The notes beneath the pieces were generated by a model. The model was not told the DNA's origin, did no database searches, and was given only the letters and a program-made list of their open reading frames with translations. Position numbers and translations under genes: made by a program. DNA of 64,000 bases from Moraxellaceae bacterium AER2_44_116 (GTDB lineage: Bacteria; Pseudomonadota; Gammaproteobacteria; Pseudomonadales; Moraxellaceae), in contig VIAD01000013.1 of the NCBI GenBank assembly GCA_006546595.1, positions 1-64,000 of the forward strand. The letters run 5' to 3'. Positions 9,270 to 20,241 of the stretch are shown here, piece after piece (within the stretch, counting starts at the first letter, position 1; the number at the start of each line of letters is the position of its first letter).

Positions 9270-10276
9270 AAGCTTATCGCTCCCTGACAACAATCACGTT
9301 TACGAAAAATCAGATAGCTAAAATCCTCGCCAATAGCAGGAATCTCTTTCCCTGCGCCCCAAGTAATGGTGGATTTACCAAAGGGCTGACAGCATTTACC
9401 GTCAATTTTGTCTGTCTGCGGAATGGGGAACGTCATTTGATATTTGTAGGTGGTTTTATCAATAAGAATTTGTGGGTAATAACCACACATACCCGCTGAA
9501 CCCGTAGAAGCCCACATAATGCCCTCACGGTGCATCTTGGTGATAAGTCGCTGTGTCAGCATCGAGGAGGTCACGACTCCGCCATAATGGTAAATGTTGC
9601 GCCCAGATAAGGGATAAATCATGCCATTGCAGCCAGCACACCAATGCAAGGCTTTTAATGGCCAACCTGCCGTTGCGGCAATACAGTCGGCACTACACGC
9701 TGCGACGGCGATAGGATTGCCATATAAGAAGGCATCGGGATTGAAAATATTATTCAGCTCATCATCAACCCATGAAGGATCGGCTTCGGTCAAATACGCT
9801 AAATCAAAACCCTTACGCTCAATGCAAGCATCGTCTAGCAGTAAGCCCAAGTAATACATCATTGGGTTTAGGTAATAATGGGCATGGTAAAAAGACTCTA
9901 CTCGTGTCGAATCCATAGTGTCCTTACTGACCTTACCAGGAGCGTCAGCAGGCAAGCCTGCACCCGCCTCAATGCCGCCTAAGCCCACTAAGCAGTAAGG
10001 CTTTCTAGTAATATCGACTTGGCGCACTGGCTCCCAAAAACCCACGGGTACACCAATGTTGGCGTTACACAGACATGGTGTGGATGGTGTCGTCGGAATA
10101 TCTTGTTGCCCACCAAAGTCTAAAGCCTTGCCAAACAAGGTAATAGGAAAAGCGCAGCTCCAACAGACATCGGTAATAGGGTTCATAAACTTGCCTTGGC
10201 AGCCATCGCCTGCACCAGCTCCCATCGAGGCCAATGCCAATACACTGATAGCCAAAAACTTAGAGAGCAATTTCAT
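9266..10276 (-). CDS. traU: TraU, conjugative transfer protein
   Basis: A 336-residue periplasmic protein needed for DNA transfer in F-type systems. The sequence has a signal peptide (ends ASMGAGAG) and then the strongly conserved TraU start (CQGKFMNPITDVCWSC, FPITLFG, CLCNANIGVPVGFWEP). Many cysteines are present, including the C-terminal KCCQPFG and RDCCQ, so it depends on periplasmic disulfide formation. That fits the DsbC-like gene two genes upstream. It overlaps traW by 17 bases. Confidence 0.92.
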   Translation of the reverse strand: MKLLSKFLAISVLALASMGAGAGDGCQGKFMNPITDVCWSCAFPITLFGKALDFGGQQDIPTTPSTPCLCNANIGVPVGFWEPVRQVDITRKPYCLVGLGGIEAGAGLPADAPGKVSKDTMDSTRVESFYHAHYYLNPMMYYLGLLLDDACIERKGFDLAYLTEADPSWVDDELNNIFNPDAFLYGNPIAVAACSADCIAATAGWPLKALHWCAGCNGMIYPLSGRNIYHYGGVVTSSMLTQRLITKMHREGIMWASTGSAGMCGYYPQILIDKTTYKYQMTFPIPQTDKIDGKCCQPFGKSTITWGAGKEIPAIGEDFSYLIFRKRDCCQGAISF

Positions 10277-10895
10277 CTATCCTTAACCTCAAACCTTCTT
10301 GATACACCCGACTAGGCACAGCTTTTAGATTGAGCTTGGCGGTCATACTGCCTTTTTGGTCGAAGTACACGGTGCGCTGCCATTGCTTCGATAACTCGAT
10401 ATACGAGCCATTAACCAAAATTGGTACAGCTCTTGGTTCATGTTCCAGCCACGATTTAGCCCAAGCCACCTGTTTGGCATCCTCGCCATCAAAAAAGAGC
10501 ATGGATTTAGTCAGCGGTATTTTATCAATGGGATTAACAAGCGTACCGACAGGCACAATCAGCCGACCCTCTTGGTCAGTGATATTTTCGGTGACGATAA
10601 TGGTGGGGTCGAAGTAAAACGTATTATTTTTACTGGCAGTACTCAGTCCATTGACGGCGGTAGGATGATTGATGGACTGTAGAGCCTGCTCCTGCATTTC
10701 TTTTTGCTTGTTGGCCAGCCAACCACTCTGCTCTAAGCCTGCCAGTTTTTCATAAATGGCGGCCAGCATATCTTTTTCTTGAATAGGGTAAGTCTGCCCA
10801 AAGCGTCCTATTTCCTCCGCTTTTGCCAATGACTGACATAGGCACACAATCATCACCAAGCTAACACTGCGCCCAACAACACGTCTAACGGACAT
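10260..10895 (-). CDS. traW: TraW, F-type pilus assembly protein
   Basis: Periplasmic pilus assembly protein. It has the TraW pattern GRFGQTYPIQEKDML near the mature N-terminus and a central block of REGRL/VPVGTLVNPIDKIPL type. The ATG at 10895 gives a normal signal peptide ending QSLAKA. A GTG at 10940 would add 15 residues and overlap the upstream gene by 32 bases. It lies between the DsbC-like gene and traU in the same leftward operon. Confidence 0.88.
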   Translation of the reverse strand: MSVRRVVGRSVSLVMIVCLCQSLAKAEEIGRFGQTYPIQEKDMLAAIYEKLAGLEQSGWLANKQKEMQEQALQSINHPTAVNGLSTASKNNTFYFDPTIIVTENITDQEGRLIVPVGTLVNPIDKIPLTKSMLFFDGEDAKQVAWAKSWLEHEPRAVPILVNGSYIELSKQWQRTVYFDQKGSMTAKLNLKAVPSRVYQEGLRLRIDEIAL

Positions 10896-10908
10896 AGAAG
10901 AGATGCCT

Positions 10909-11616
10909 TTATTTACTATCGAGCCAGTAGTCAATTTCACTAGCCTTCAACGCGCCAGCTTGCTGCTTACCATCACCACGCATTAGGGTTGGCGTACCGA
11001 CAACATTGAGTTTCTCACCCAAGGCCAAGTTTTTTGCCAATGGGTTAGGACAATCCAGCTTTGCTGTTGGTTGGATATTATTGATGAGTAAATTACGCCA
11101 AGCATTGGCTTGATTAGGGCTACACCACACACTGATCGCTTTATTCAAAGCATCAGGATGCAAGCCTTGAAGGGGATAAGGAAAGACATGAATGGTGACG
11201 TTATCCAGCTTGGCAAGCTCAGGTTCTAGTTTTTTACAGTAATGACAGTCGGGGTCAGAAAAGACGAATAACGCTCTACTTCCACTACCCTGCACAAAGG
11301 TAATTGCCGAATCCAAGGGCAACGCGCCGACATCTACTTTGTTCAAGTCTTTTTGCCGTTCTGCGGTTAGATCACGTTGTGTGGCCATATCCATGATATG
11401 ACCAAAGAGAAAATAGTCTCCTGCGGCATCGGTATAAGCGACATTCTTGCCCATAATGATTTCAAACAAGCCGTTAAATTGGCTCTTCTGAACGCTGGTG
11501 AATTGCGTTTTTGGATACTTGGCCATGAGCCGCTGTAACACCTCACCGTCATCATCCGCCAAGGCATTGCTAACCATTACGATTAATATAATGGCGATAG
11601 TCCACTTTATCTTCAT
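10909..11616 (-). CDS. DsbC-like disulfide isomerase of the transfer operon
   Basis: Periplasmic thiol-disulfide protein with a DsbC layout: a signal peptide (ends VSNALA), an N-terminal dimerisation-like part, and a thioredoxin domain with active site CHYC (SDPDCHYCKK) and the cis-proline loop VVGTPTLM. It probably shuffles disulfides in TraU and the TraN proteins encoded downstream. The ATG at 11616 is chosen because AAGG stands six bases upstream and it gives a clean signal peptide; an upstream in-frame codon at 11715 would read through the promoter. First gene of the second transfer operon. Confidence 0.8.
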   Translation of the reverse strand: MKIKWTIAIILIVMVSNALADDDGEVLQRLMAKYPKTQFTSVQKSQFNGLFEIIMGKNVAYTDAAGDYFLFGHIMDMATQRDLTAERQKDLNKVDVGALPLDSAITFVQGSGSRALFVFSDPDCHYCKKLEPELAKLDNVTIHVFPYPLQGLHPDALNKAISVWCSPNQANAWRNLLINNIQPTAKLDCPNPLAKNLALGEKLNVVGTPTLMRGDGKQQAGALKASEIDYWLDSK

Positions 11617-11634
11617 CACTTGCCTTAATATAAT

Positions 11635-11705
11635 ACTATCAGTTATTACTAATAAATAATAACAGACAAGCTTCTTCAACTCAAACAATACTAATAACAG
11701 ATAGT
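11635..11705 (-). promoter_or_regulatory. Promoter and inverted-repeat operator of the dsbC-traW-G operon
   Basis: The -35 TTGAGT (11684-11679) and -10 TATTAT (11661-11656) are spaced by 17 bases and face left. The promoter is bracketed by an imperfect 17-bp inverted repeat with arms at 11635-11651 (ACTATCAGTTATTACTA) and 11689-11705, matching at 15 of 17 positions. Part of the left arm (GTTATTACTAATA, 11642-11654) recurs exactly at 40988-41000 before the other transfer operon, which suggests one regulator controls both. Confidence 0.5.
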
Positions 11706-11722
11706 TTTTATTCACACCTTTT

Positions 11723-11749
11723 GAACGTAGGTCTCTATCGGCAATTCCA
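11723..11749 (+). repeat. Leader motif shared with the ardC gene
   Basis: GAACGTAGGTCTCT followed five bases later by CAATTCCAA, just before the GHKL ATPase gene. Nearly the same arrangement is found before ardC at 22417-22443 (GAATGTAGGTCTCT, then CAATTTCAA). It is a candidate shared promoter or regulatory leader. Confidence 0.45.
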
Positions 11750-11772
11750 ACTAACCCAATACGGAGACGACT

Positions 11773-13503
11773 ATGTCCTCAACGGTAACGCTGCAAATCA
11801 ACTCTCAACGTCTGATTAAAAACTTGATGTTTTCTTTTACTAACAAGACCACTTTTTTGAGTGAGTTAATGCAAAATGCGCGGCGCGCAGGTGCCACGTT
11901 TGTGCGTTTTAGTTTTGATGAAGTGTGGCCTAATACCTTAGTCGTAGAAGATGATGGTGCGGGTATAGCTAACCTTCAAAACTTACTGACTATTGCGGAA
12001 TCTGGCTGGGATGAAACTATTCAGGCGCAAGAAAATCCGTTTGGAATGGGCTTTATGTCGGCATTGTTCGCCGCGCAACGTATCACTGTGCATAGCAATG
12101 GCAAACGCCTGAGCTTTGACCGTGAAGAAGCGTTAGAACAAAAGCCAATCATTGTCGAAGACAACCCAACGGATGACCAGACCGATGTCAGCACTCGTAT
12201 TGAACTTTATGGCATTGGTTTAACGCTGGCAGAAGTAACATCCGCCATTGAGACCGCTGCTCAAGGCTTTGCCATTAAAGTGTTTTTTAATGGTAAGGAG
12301 TGTCGCCGTCCCTTTGCATGGGATAACTTGATGCACAATTCCCCCTCGATATATGACGCAGTATTGTCATTACCGAATCTAGGCGGAATAGCATTCTCAA
12401 CTCATAACACCGATTTTGAGGTCTATTTATTGGGCATTAAAGTCTATCAAAGTCAGAAGTACAAATACTTTGGCGGCCTATCAACTATCATCCATTTAGA
12501 CCCAACGCTATTTACGGCAAGGCTGCCTGATAGACAATGTTTAATTGATGAAACCACGGCCGTAGAAACCATTAAACGGGTTATTAAATCGTGGTGGGCT
12601 CAGCACATTGAACCTCAAATCGGCGTTATTTCTGACGAGGCGTTAATCAGCAAATATTGGACTGTACTTACCCAATGGGACTTGCCTGATGTTTTGACGC
12701 AAATCAAAGCTATTCCAGCAAACTATTTTTGTAAATATACCGATACGCCGATGTGTTATCGCTCCGATGGTGACTCTCGGAACAATAATATGGACGACAT
12801 CGACGGTAAGCTCATTACAGAGGAGCAACTGCGTACAGGTGAGCTTATTGCTTGTCACAATACGCCCGACTCCTTGTATGGCTACAATATGATTCCTGCG
12901 TTAATTGCCTATTTGAAAGGATGGATTATTCTCAAACAGCATTTGCCATTGAACCATTGGATTCATGACTATGCTCTCGACTTGGCTGAAGGCGAGCCAA
13001 CGATTGCCTACCATGCAGAGGCCGAAGGTATGTTTTATGGCCGCGTAGATTTGTTGGTCAAAACCTACAAACAGCCAATCACTTTGTCATGGCAAGGGCA
13101 TATTGTTGAGACGAGTGATGTCCCAGTTGTTTTTCATGACAGCCAATCGTACAAGTGCATTGCCCTAGCACCCGATGTTTTCTTGACCGACAATCTTCTG
13201 CTGATGGCTGATTCTTATAGCTACGACGAGTTTGAGCTTTTTGATGGTCAATTAGAAGATGACGGTAATCAGTTGTGCTTGGTGATTCAAAGTCTCAACA
13301 ATACCAGCCCTGCTCGGCTACTGGAAACCATCCTCAACCAAGGTCATTTCAATTTGCCGAATGCCAAAGGTAGTGCGGTATTAGTAGTGACCGATGACAG
13401 AGGCAAGCGTAAGGTCGTTAATATGACCCATGTGCTTGCTTCTGATTTTGTGGGCGATATGGCTTACGAATTACAGTCATTGTTAACGGCTAATGCGGCC
13501 TAG
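11773..13503 (+). CDS. GHKL-fold ATPase (Hsp90/MORC-like ATP-binding domain), function unknown
   Basis: A 576-residue protein whose N-terminal 180 residues form a GHKL ATP-binding domain. The N box is ELMQNARRA (residues 32-40), the first glycine motif is EDDGAGI (about 58-64) and the second is NPFGMGFMSALF (about 85-96). The remaining 400 residues match no family I know, so this is neither a sensor kinase (no phospho-acceptor domain) nor standard Hsp90 or MutL. Its terminator is almost the same as that of ardC, and the two genes share an upstream motif, so they may be expressed together. It sits at the edge of the defence island. Whether it acts in defence, in anti-defence or as a chaperone is open. 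Confidence 0.75.
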   Translation: MSSTVTLQINSQRLIKNLMFSFTNKTTFLSELMQNARRAGATFVRFSFDEVWPNTLVVEDDGAGIANLQNLLTIAESGWDETIQAQENPFGMGFMSALFAAQRITVHSNGKRLSFDREEALEQKPIIVEDNPTDDQTDVSTRIELYGIGLTLAEVTSAIETAAQGFAIKVFFNGKECRRPFAWDNLMHNSPSIYDAVLSLPNLGGIAFSTHNTDFEVYLLGIKVYQSQKYKYFGGLSTIIHLDPTLFTARLPDRQCLIDETTAVETIKRVIKSWWAQHIEPQIGVISDEALISKYWTVLTQWDLPDVLTQIKAIPANYFCKYTDTPMCYRSDGDSRNNNMDDIDGKLITEEQLRTGELIACHNTPDSLYGYNMIPALIAYLKGWIILKQHLPLNHWIHDYALDLAEGEPTIAYHAEAEGMFYGRVDLLVKTYKQPITLSWQGHIVETSDVPVVFHDSQSYKCIALAPDVFLTDNLLLMADSYSYDEFELFDGQLEDDGNQLCLVIQSLNNTSPARLLETILNQGHFNLPNAKGSAVLVVTDDRGKRKVVNMTHVLASDFVGDMAYELQSLLTANAA

Positions 13504-13518
13504 TTTAATTTTAACCCT

Positions 13519-13551
13519 AAAACCCCGAAGCTTTGCTTTGGGGTTTTTCTT
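13519..13551 (+). terminator. Terminator after the GHKL ATPase gene
   Basis: Stem AAAACCCCGAAGC/GCTTTGGGGTTTT with a three-base loop, followed by a T run. The same element, differing by one inserted base, ends ardC (23371-23407), and a related one ends the toxin gene (45551-45580). Confidence 0.8.
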
Positions 13552-13625
13552 TGTTAGTGGGTTATAGGGAGTGTATAGATTAGGGACAATGATAAAGATA
13601 ACTGCCTAAATCATCCAACTTCTCA

Positions 13626-16289
13626 TTATTTAGCGAACGCATCATGTATCTGCTGATAAACATCACGCCCGTCATCCGCCTTTGATCGTGCCATGAGAAA
13701 AATACGTTTGCCTTGGCTATTATTCGCCCACTGCTTACCTATAGCTTCTTTCTCTTTGCTGTCGTCATTGCTCACATAAACTTCGCCTTTGTACTCAATG
13801 ACGGCAATTGAGCCATCATCCAGCTCACAGACAAAATCAGGATAGAAATAATCCTTTGCCGTCGGAAACCAAAATGAGGTTTCACGCTGCTGTGAAATAT
13901 TCCGCACCCAATGTTTGACACGAGGGTGCATATCAATCACTTGAGCGCATGAAAACTCCTCAGCATTTTTGCCGTCTTTGGTTTTTTCGCGCAAGTCATC
14001 AATCTGCTGATAAAAATGCTTTCCAAACTCATAACTGCCGCGATACGGTTTACGGACAGGGTATATACCTGCTTTAAACTCAAATTGTTGCCATGTTTCA
14101 GGCTGAGGTGCTACCGTCATTTTACCGAATAAATCACTTTGAAAGGCCTCGCTACGCGCCAGTTCAAACAGGCGTTCTATTTCATTACGCACCGCTTGCC
14201 GTAGTTGGAATTGTGATCGAATCAATGCCGTTAACGTGAGTTTGCGCTCATGAAGCAAATAGCCGACTAATTTAACCAGATAAGCCCGCAACTGTACTTG
14301 CGTCAATCCTGTATGGCGGACTTGCTTATCTAACCAAAGCACTAAGTCTGTTTCCGTATTGTTGGTTCGCATCTCATTAAACGTCAGTTGCTCTGCCCAT
14401 AACTGGCGATAAGTAACACTTTCCCCTGCCATATTCATATCAATTTCAAAGGAATGAGCTGTTTCACGGATATTGAATGCCAAGTTGAGGGGATAATTAA
14501 GCAAATCTAAGTCAACCGCATTTTCGATGACTTCTTTTTCAACGACTTGCCACTCACCGTCTAAAAATAGACACAACTGCGGAATGGGTGCGAAACTGGC
14601 ATTCCAATTTTCGCCCGCATGTTGAGCTTGTCGTTCTGCCCGTGCATCATTAAATGCCGCTTGTACCTGCTCTTGCTTTTTAGGCGGCGCACTTTGTACC
14701 ACAAAGGATTCTATTTGCTTAAATGTGTCCTCATTTGTCCCTTTTTTGATGAGTAATGTTGCCCCTTGGGTATTAGGGAGAATTTGAATAGCCTGTTTCA
14801 CTTCCTCAGAAAAGTGAGTGGTATCAGGAGCGTGAGGCAATGCCAGTGCTAGTTCTGGCACTATGTTTGCCCGTCCCTGACCTTGCGGCGTTTCGATGGG
14901 CAATGTTTTTTGAATAGCTAAATCGGCTTCCCATTTATTAAAGCCCATATTAGCCACCATGCGGTCTTTAAGTTGAGACGCGGCTTGGGCGACACTCTCA
15001 GCAATAACGTGGGCGTAGGCTTTGTTTAGACTCTCTACGGGGCGTTTTTGAGCATAAGGCATCCGCAAAACTCGACCCAATAATTGCTCGACATCTACCG
15101 CAGAATTCATATTCTGCAAAGAAGCTAAGACATAGGCAAAGGAACAATCCCAACCCTCTTTAAGTGCTTCTACGGTGATGACCACGCGAATGGGGCAACT
15201 TGGAGCAAATAAATTAATATCGTTAAGCTCTTTGGTTGTACCCGTGGATACAGCTATTTGCTCTTCAGGGACATTTTCATGCTGAATTAAATGCGCTCGT
15301 ACCACATCGACCGTTGCTTCACCGCCCTTCGGCTGCGCTTGCACCAACAGAATAGGACGAATATAGCTTGGGTCTTTTTGTGCGTCTAACTCCAATTGCT
15401 GGCGTTGCAGCAAGGCATCGCGCAAACAGGACTGCCAACCGTCAGGATGTTCTGTCAACACAACGGGCAATTTAATCATATCCGCTGATTTCAGTTCGGC
15501 CGCAGAAACGGAATACAGGACATTGTTATCGCGTGGTGTGGCTGTGAGTTCGACCAAACAAGCAGGATTTAAACGGGCAAAGGTTTCAAATGATAATTTT
15601 GAGCGGTTTTTATGCGCTTCATCCAAGACAATAATAGGACGATGCAAGTGAAACCAATTGGCTAATGAATGCTTTACTCGCCCAATATCGGACGCAGTCA
15701 GGTGCGGCTGTTCTTTGATAGTTTCAGCGGTAACACGCTCCATACCTTGCTCTTGCTGGGGTGTTAGAACGGAAAAATGAGGACTCAGTTCTTCAAAAAA
15801 CGCATAAACGTTACGTTTTTCTGTTTTGGTGATATTAAATGCTTGGCTAGTAGTGACTATTATTAAACAAGACTTGCCAACATCATTAGGATTGATGGTT
15901 TGTAACCCGTCTAAATCGCAGACCTTGATTCTGTCGCCATAGCGTTGCATGGCAGCTTGCCGATACGGATGCGTGACATCGGCAAGGGCTTTTAAGGTTT
16001 GCTGGCGTATCATGTCAGATGGCACAAGCCATAGCACGATAGGCGCATTGCTATTAAGATAATGGTTGGCAGCGACAGCAATGCTGTGGGCGGCAATTAG
16101 CGTTTTGCCTCCACCTGTAGGCACACGCAAACAGATACTCGGTACACCTACTAAGCGGTCAACATAGTTAACATCGTAATCAACCGCACGTTCAAATGCC
16201 GCTTTTGCATCACGCACACGACAGTCAATAAAAAAAGACTCTAGAGCTGTTAATGCCTGCGTCTGGTATGTTTTTAAGGTAAGTGCCAT
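13626..16289 (-). CDS. res: Type III restriction enzyme, Res subunit
   Basis: ATP-dependent restriction subunit of 887 residues. It carries helicase motif I VPTGGGKT (about 56-63), DEAH box VLDEAHKN (about 221-228), motif III LTATP and motif VI GRVLRM. The C-terminal PD-(D/E)XK nuclease is visible as YPDF...IEYKG (about 816-835). Together with the Mod subunit it should cut DNA after translocation between two head-to-head unmodified sites. It follows mod by 54 bases on the same strand. The domain set is complete and no frameshift is seen. Because mod appears phase-variable, Res activity probably switches with it. Confidence 0.88.
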   Translation of the reverse strand: MALTLKTYQTQALTALESFFIDCRVRDAKAAFERAVDYDVNYVDRLVGVPSICLRVPTGGGKTLIAAHSIAVAANHYLNSNAPIVLWLVPSDMIRQQTLKALADVTHPYRQAAMQRYGDRIKVCDLDGLQTINPNDVGKSCLIIVTTSQAFNITKTEKRNVYAFFEELSPHFSVLTPQQEQGMERVTAETIKEQPHLTASDIGRVKHSLANWFHLHRPIIVLDEAHKNRSKLSFETFARLNPACLVELTATPRDNNVLYSVSAAELKSADMIKLPVVLTEHPDGWQSCLRDALLQRQQLELDAQKDPSYIRPILLVQAQPKGGEATVDVVRAHLIQHENVPEEQIAVSTGTTKELNDINLFAPSCPIRVVITVEALKEGWDCSFAYVLASLQNMNSAVDVEQLLGRVLRMPYAQKRPVESLNKAYAHVIAESVAQAASQLKDRMVANMGFNKWEADLAIQKTLPIETPQGQGRANIVPELALALPHAPDTTHFSEEVKQAIQILPNTQGATLLIKKGTNEDTFKQIESFVVQSAPPKKQEQVQAAFNDARAERQAQHAGENWNASFAPIPQLCLFLDGEWQVVEKEVIENAVDLDLLNYPLNLAFNIRETAHSFEIDMNMAGESVTYRQLWAEQLTFNEMRTNNTETDLVLWLDKQVRHTGLTQVQLRAYLVKLVGYLLHERKLTLTALIRSQFQLRQAVRNEIERLFELARSEAFQSDLFGKMTVAPQPETWQQFEFKAGIYPVRKPYRGSYEFGKHFYQQIDDLREKTKDGKNAEEFSCAQVIDMHPRVKHWVRNISQQRETSFWFPTAKDYFYPDFVCELDDGSIAVIEYKGEVYVSNDDSKEKEAIGKQWANNSQGKRIFLMARSKADDGRDVYQQIHDAFAK

Positions 16290-16343
16290 TGTAAATCCTT
16301 ATATTTTTAAATGGGTTAATGCTGAGAAATGATTAGACGCAAG

Positions 16344-17906
<1,563 letters not shown>

Positions 17907-18104
17907 TGTTCACTATCCTTAACGTAAGGTAAAAATTAATTGCATCGAATGATGACGTGATGCTTGATAAATGATGAGCTTTTAATTTATCCCAATATAC
18001 ATTCTGTATTACCCATCTTGCTCCCTCCTTCTGCACCAACACATAAACCGTAGCCTAGTGTTGCTGCTCAACACTTAATCGGACGTAATCGGGCGCAATC
18101 AGAC

Positions 18105-18361
18105 TTAATCGGGCATTATCGTCCGTAAACGTCCGCAGATGCTCGTAATCGTCCGTAATTGTCCGCAAAAATCCGTTTTCCACTTCATTAACCTCTTCCT
18201 CAAAGTCATACAGTTGATTACCCCACCCAACTCTCTTTCAATATCTTCAATACTTGGCAGAGAAGATTTTAGCGCGGAGGGTAAATGCTGAGTAATCGTA
18301 TAATTGCCAAGTTATGCCCCCACGGTATTTGGGCAACAAGCTGTTGCCCAATTGCAGACAC
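18105..18361 (-). pseudogene. Relic of a second YhcG/DUF1016 nuclease gene
   Basis: Within the 530-bp gap between the DUF1016 gene and mod, one minus-strand frame (18361-18269) reads GQQLVAQIPWGHNLAII, like the conserved N-terminal block of YhcG-family proteins, then stops. A second frame further on (to 18105) reads SSLPSIEDIERELGG, like the C-terminal tail of the same family. The centre is missing. A partial copy of the first block (QQLIAQVP, then stop) lies at about 18371-18400. This looks like a deleted, partly duplicated relic. The 18056-18180 stretch also holds imperfect repeats built from CGTCCG and TAATCG, and I see nothing else in this gap. Confidence 0.5.
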
Positions 18362-18440
18362 CTACTCATTTACGGTACTTGAGCAATAAGCTGTTGCCAA
18401 AAATTGATGCGTATCTCTCATCTCGCACCCGCCATTACCA

Positions 18441-19511
18441 TTATTCATCATTATTATCCGTATTAGGCAAAGCATCTTGACGCATCTGCGCTTCAATCAA
18501 AGCATGGTGTAGTTTGGCTTCCAACAGCTCTCTAGGCGGTAGTTTTAGCCAATATTCCGATACATGAATATGATCTTTGTCTAAATCCATCAACTCGACC
18601 ACTTCAGCATCTTTACCACTACACAAGATAATGGCAATCGGAGATTGCTCATCGGCGCGTTGCTCGTACTTTGCCAGCCATTTGAGATATAACTCTACCT
18701 GACCTTTGTATTCAGCCTTAAAATCACCCAATTTGAGTTCGATGAGTACCAAGCGTTTAAGTGAACGATGGTAAAACAATAAGTCGATGTAATAATCATT
18801 ACTGCCAATTTGTATGCGTTTTTGCCGACTTAAAAAGGCAAAATCACTACCAAACTCTAATATAAAACGCTCCAACTCGGACAATATGGCGTTTTCAAGA
18901 TCTTTTTCGCTGGGCTTGTCATTTAGCTGTAGAAAATCCAAGAGATAAGGATCTTTAAGAAACAATTGTGGACTGCTTTGCCTTGATTGCTGCAACAAGG
19001 CCAATTCTTGGCGAATCAATGCTTCGGGTTGCTTGGCAATGGCACTACGCTCAAACAACATACTGTCCATGCGCTCCCGCAGAACGCGTACTGACCAGCG
19101 TTCATGAGTACACATACTGATGTAAAAATCACGTTTGAGAGCATCGTCAATTTTTAGCAGCTCAACAAAATGCGACCAACTCAATTGTTGCGACACTGTC
19201 GCAACAATTGCTAAGTCAGGCAGAGCCACATAAAAATTTCCCATGCGCGTAAGGCTGGAGTAGCTAAAGCCTTTGCCATATTCATGCGTCAATCTTTGCG
19301 CTAACTGTTTGAGCGAGGCTTGCCCATATTCAGCCCGCTCATCTTGCAGCACATGATTTTTGATGGTTTTTCCAATATGCCAATAAGTCAGTACCAAAGT
19401 CTGATTAACCTGCGTAAGTACCTGTGTTTTGGCTTGGTCTATCAGATGTTTGATATTCTGATACAGGTTATCTATCGGCTCTGCTATCGTGGAAGGAGTT
19501 TTCTGGCTCAT
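18441..19511 (-). CDS. YhcG-family (DUF1016) PD-(D/E)XK nuclease
   Basis: A 356-residue protein with the two-part YhcG layout. The N-terminal half contains the LTYWHIGKTI and YGKGFSYSSLTRMGNFY blocks, and the C-terminal nuclease domain contains YYIDLLFYHRSLKRLVLIELK followed by KAEYKGQVELYL, with the D...ELK catalytic pattern. Family members are often found next to restriction-modification genes. Here it is the second gene of a leftward set ending in mod and res. Its ATG overlaps the stop of a 37-residue ORF (ATGA). Its exact task with the type III system is not known from the sequence. Confidence 0.85.
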   Translation of the reverse strand: MSQKTPSTIAEPIDNLYQNIKHLIDQAKTQVLTQVNQTLVLTYWHIGKTIKNHVLQDERAEYGQASLKQLAQRLTHEYGKGFSYSSLTRMGNFYVALPDLAIVATVSQQLSWSHFVELLKIDDALKRDFYISMCTHERWSVRVLRERMDSMLFERSAIAKQPEALIRQELALLQQSRQSSPQLFLKDPYLLDFLQLNDKPSEKDLENAILSELERFILEFGSDFAFLSRQKRIQIGSNDYYIDLLFYHRSLKRLVLIELKLGDFKAEYKGQVELYLKWLAKYEQRADEQSPIAIILCSGKDAEVVELMDLDKDHIHVSEYWLKLPPRELLEAKLHHALIEAQMRQDALPNTDNNDE

Positions 19512-19621
19512 AACTTTACCTTCGCAAAATTCTCAGCAATGGCCTTATTAAGCTCCGTTTCCTCTAACAACCACACCGTTAACTCCGCCTTAACTGTTTT
19601 TTCTACTTTGATACGAGCCAT
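19508..19621 (-). CDS. Small 37-residue protein coupled to the YhcG-family nuclease gene
   Basis: Short ORF starting MARIKVEKTVKAEL and ending AENFAKVKL, with AAGGA eight bases before its ATG at 19621. Its TGA overlaps the ATG of the DUF1016 gene. The strong ribosome site and the overlap support translation. It is acidic and helical in character and I know no family. It could be a small partner, a leader controlling nuclease synthesis, or the leftover start of a lost methylase gene. Confidence 0.55.
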   Translation of the reverse strand: MARIKVEKTVKAELTVWLLEETELNKAIAENFAKVKL

Positions 19622-19775
19622 TGGATTTTATCCTTTAAAAAACATTAAAACGGGTGGTGAAAAATTCATATATTAAAAGTAAATACGCCGCTCATCGTAT
19701 TTACTACCAAAACAGATATTATATAAAAACATTTAATATTGTCATTAATATGTCTTGGCTTTTGTTTATCGTAAA

Positions 19776-19804
19776 AATGCCCTTCACAAATTGCAAAGGG
19801 CATT
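19776..19804 (-). terminator. Terminator after the DUF6573 gene
   Basis: Perfect 9-bp stem AATGCCCTT/AAGGGCATT, followed on the minus strand by TTTTAC. It lies just past the stop of the gene at 19814. Confidence 0.7.
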
Positions 19805-19813
19805 AAAGTTCAA

Positions 19814-20188
19814 TCAATCATCGCATGGAAACATAATCGTTAATACAGGCTCGGCATTATCGCCTGGGCCAATATCAATAATCACGTTATGCATACTACT
19901 CACAGGCAAGTTTTCATCGCCGTAGCTAAAATTAACACGTCGAGCATTTGGACGCTGTTTACTGGAGTAGATAGCCTCACTACAACAACGCGCAAGAAAC
20001 GCAGTCAGTCTCAACGACTCAATCTCAGCATTACCACTTTCAATAATGCTCGACCACAATGTTTGAGTAACCACCGTCGGTAGTCTAAAACCCACCTGAC
20101 AGGCGCGCTCAGTGACATCAATCAGAACACCATCAGCAATAGCATTCGCTCGTGTATAACAGGACACAACCTCAAAATCTTCAAACAT
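19814..20188 (-). CDS. DUF6573-family plasmid protein
   Basis: A 124-residue protein. The start (SCYTRANAIADGVLIDVTERACQVGFRLPTV) is the hallmark of a small family common on plasmids and mobile elements, usually with no assigned function. No signal peptide or membrane segment is present, so it is probably cytoplasmic. It is followed by its own terminator and seems to be a single-gene unit or paired with the gene at 20242. Family assignment is from memory of the motif. Confidence 0.65.
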   Translation of the reverse strand: MFEDFEVVSCYTRANAIADGVLIDVTERACQVGFRLPTVVTQTLWSSIIESGNAEIESLRLTAFLARCCSEAIYSSKQRPNARRVNFSYGDENLPVSSMHNVIIDIGPGDNAEPVLTIMFPCDD

Positions 20189-20241
20189 GATAAACCTTCT
20201 CAGTAGTTAAATTTGCACTGAAAAGACCTAGATTCATCACA

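Noticed and set aside
18056..18180. CGTCCG/TAATCG-rich stretch as a repeat array or iterons
   Set aside because: The units are irregular in spacing and part of the stretch is read as the tail of a DUF1016 relic; it does not form a regular array.
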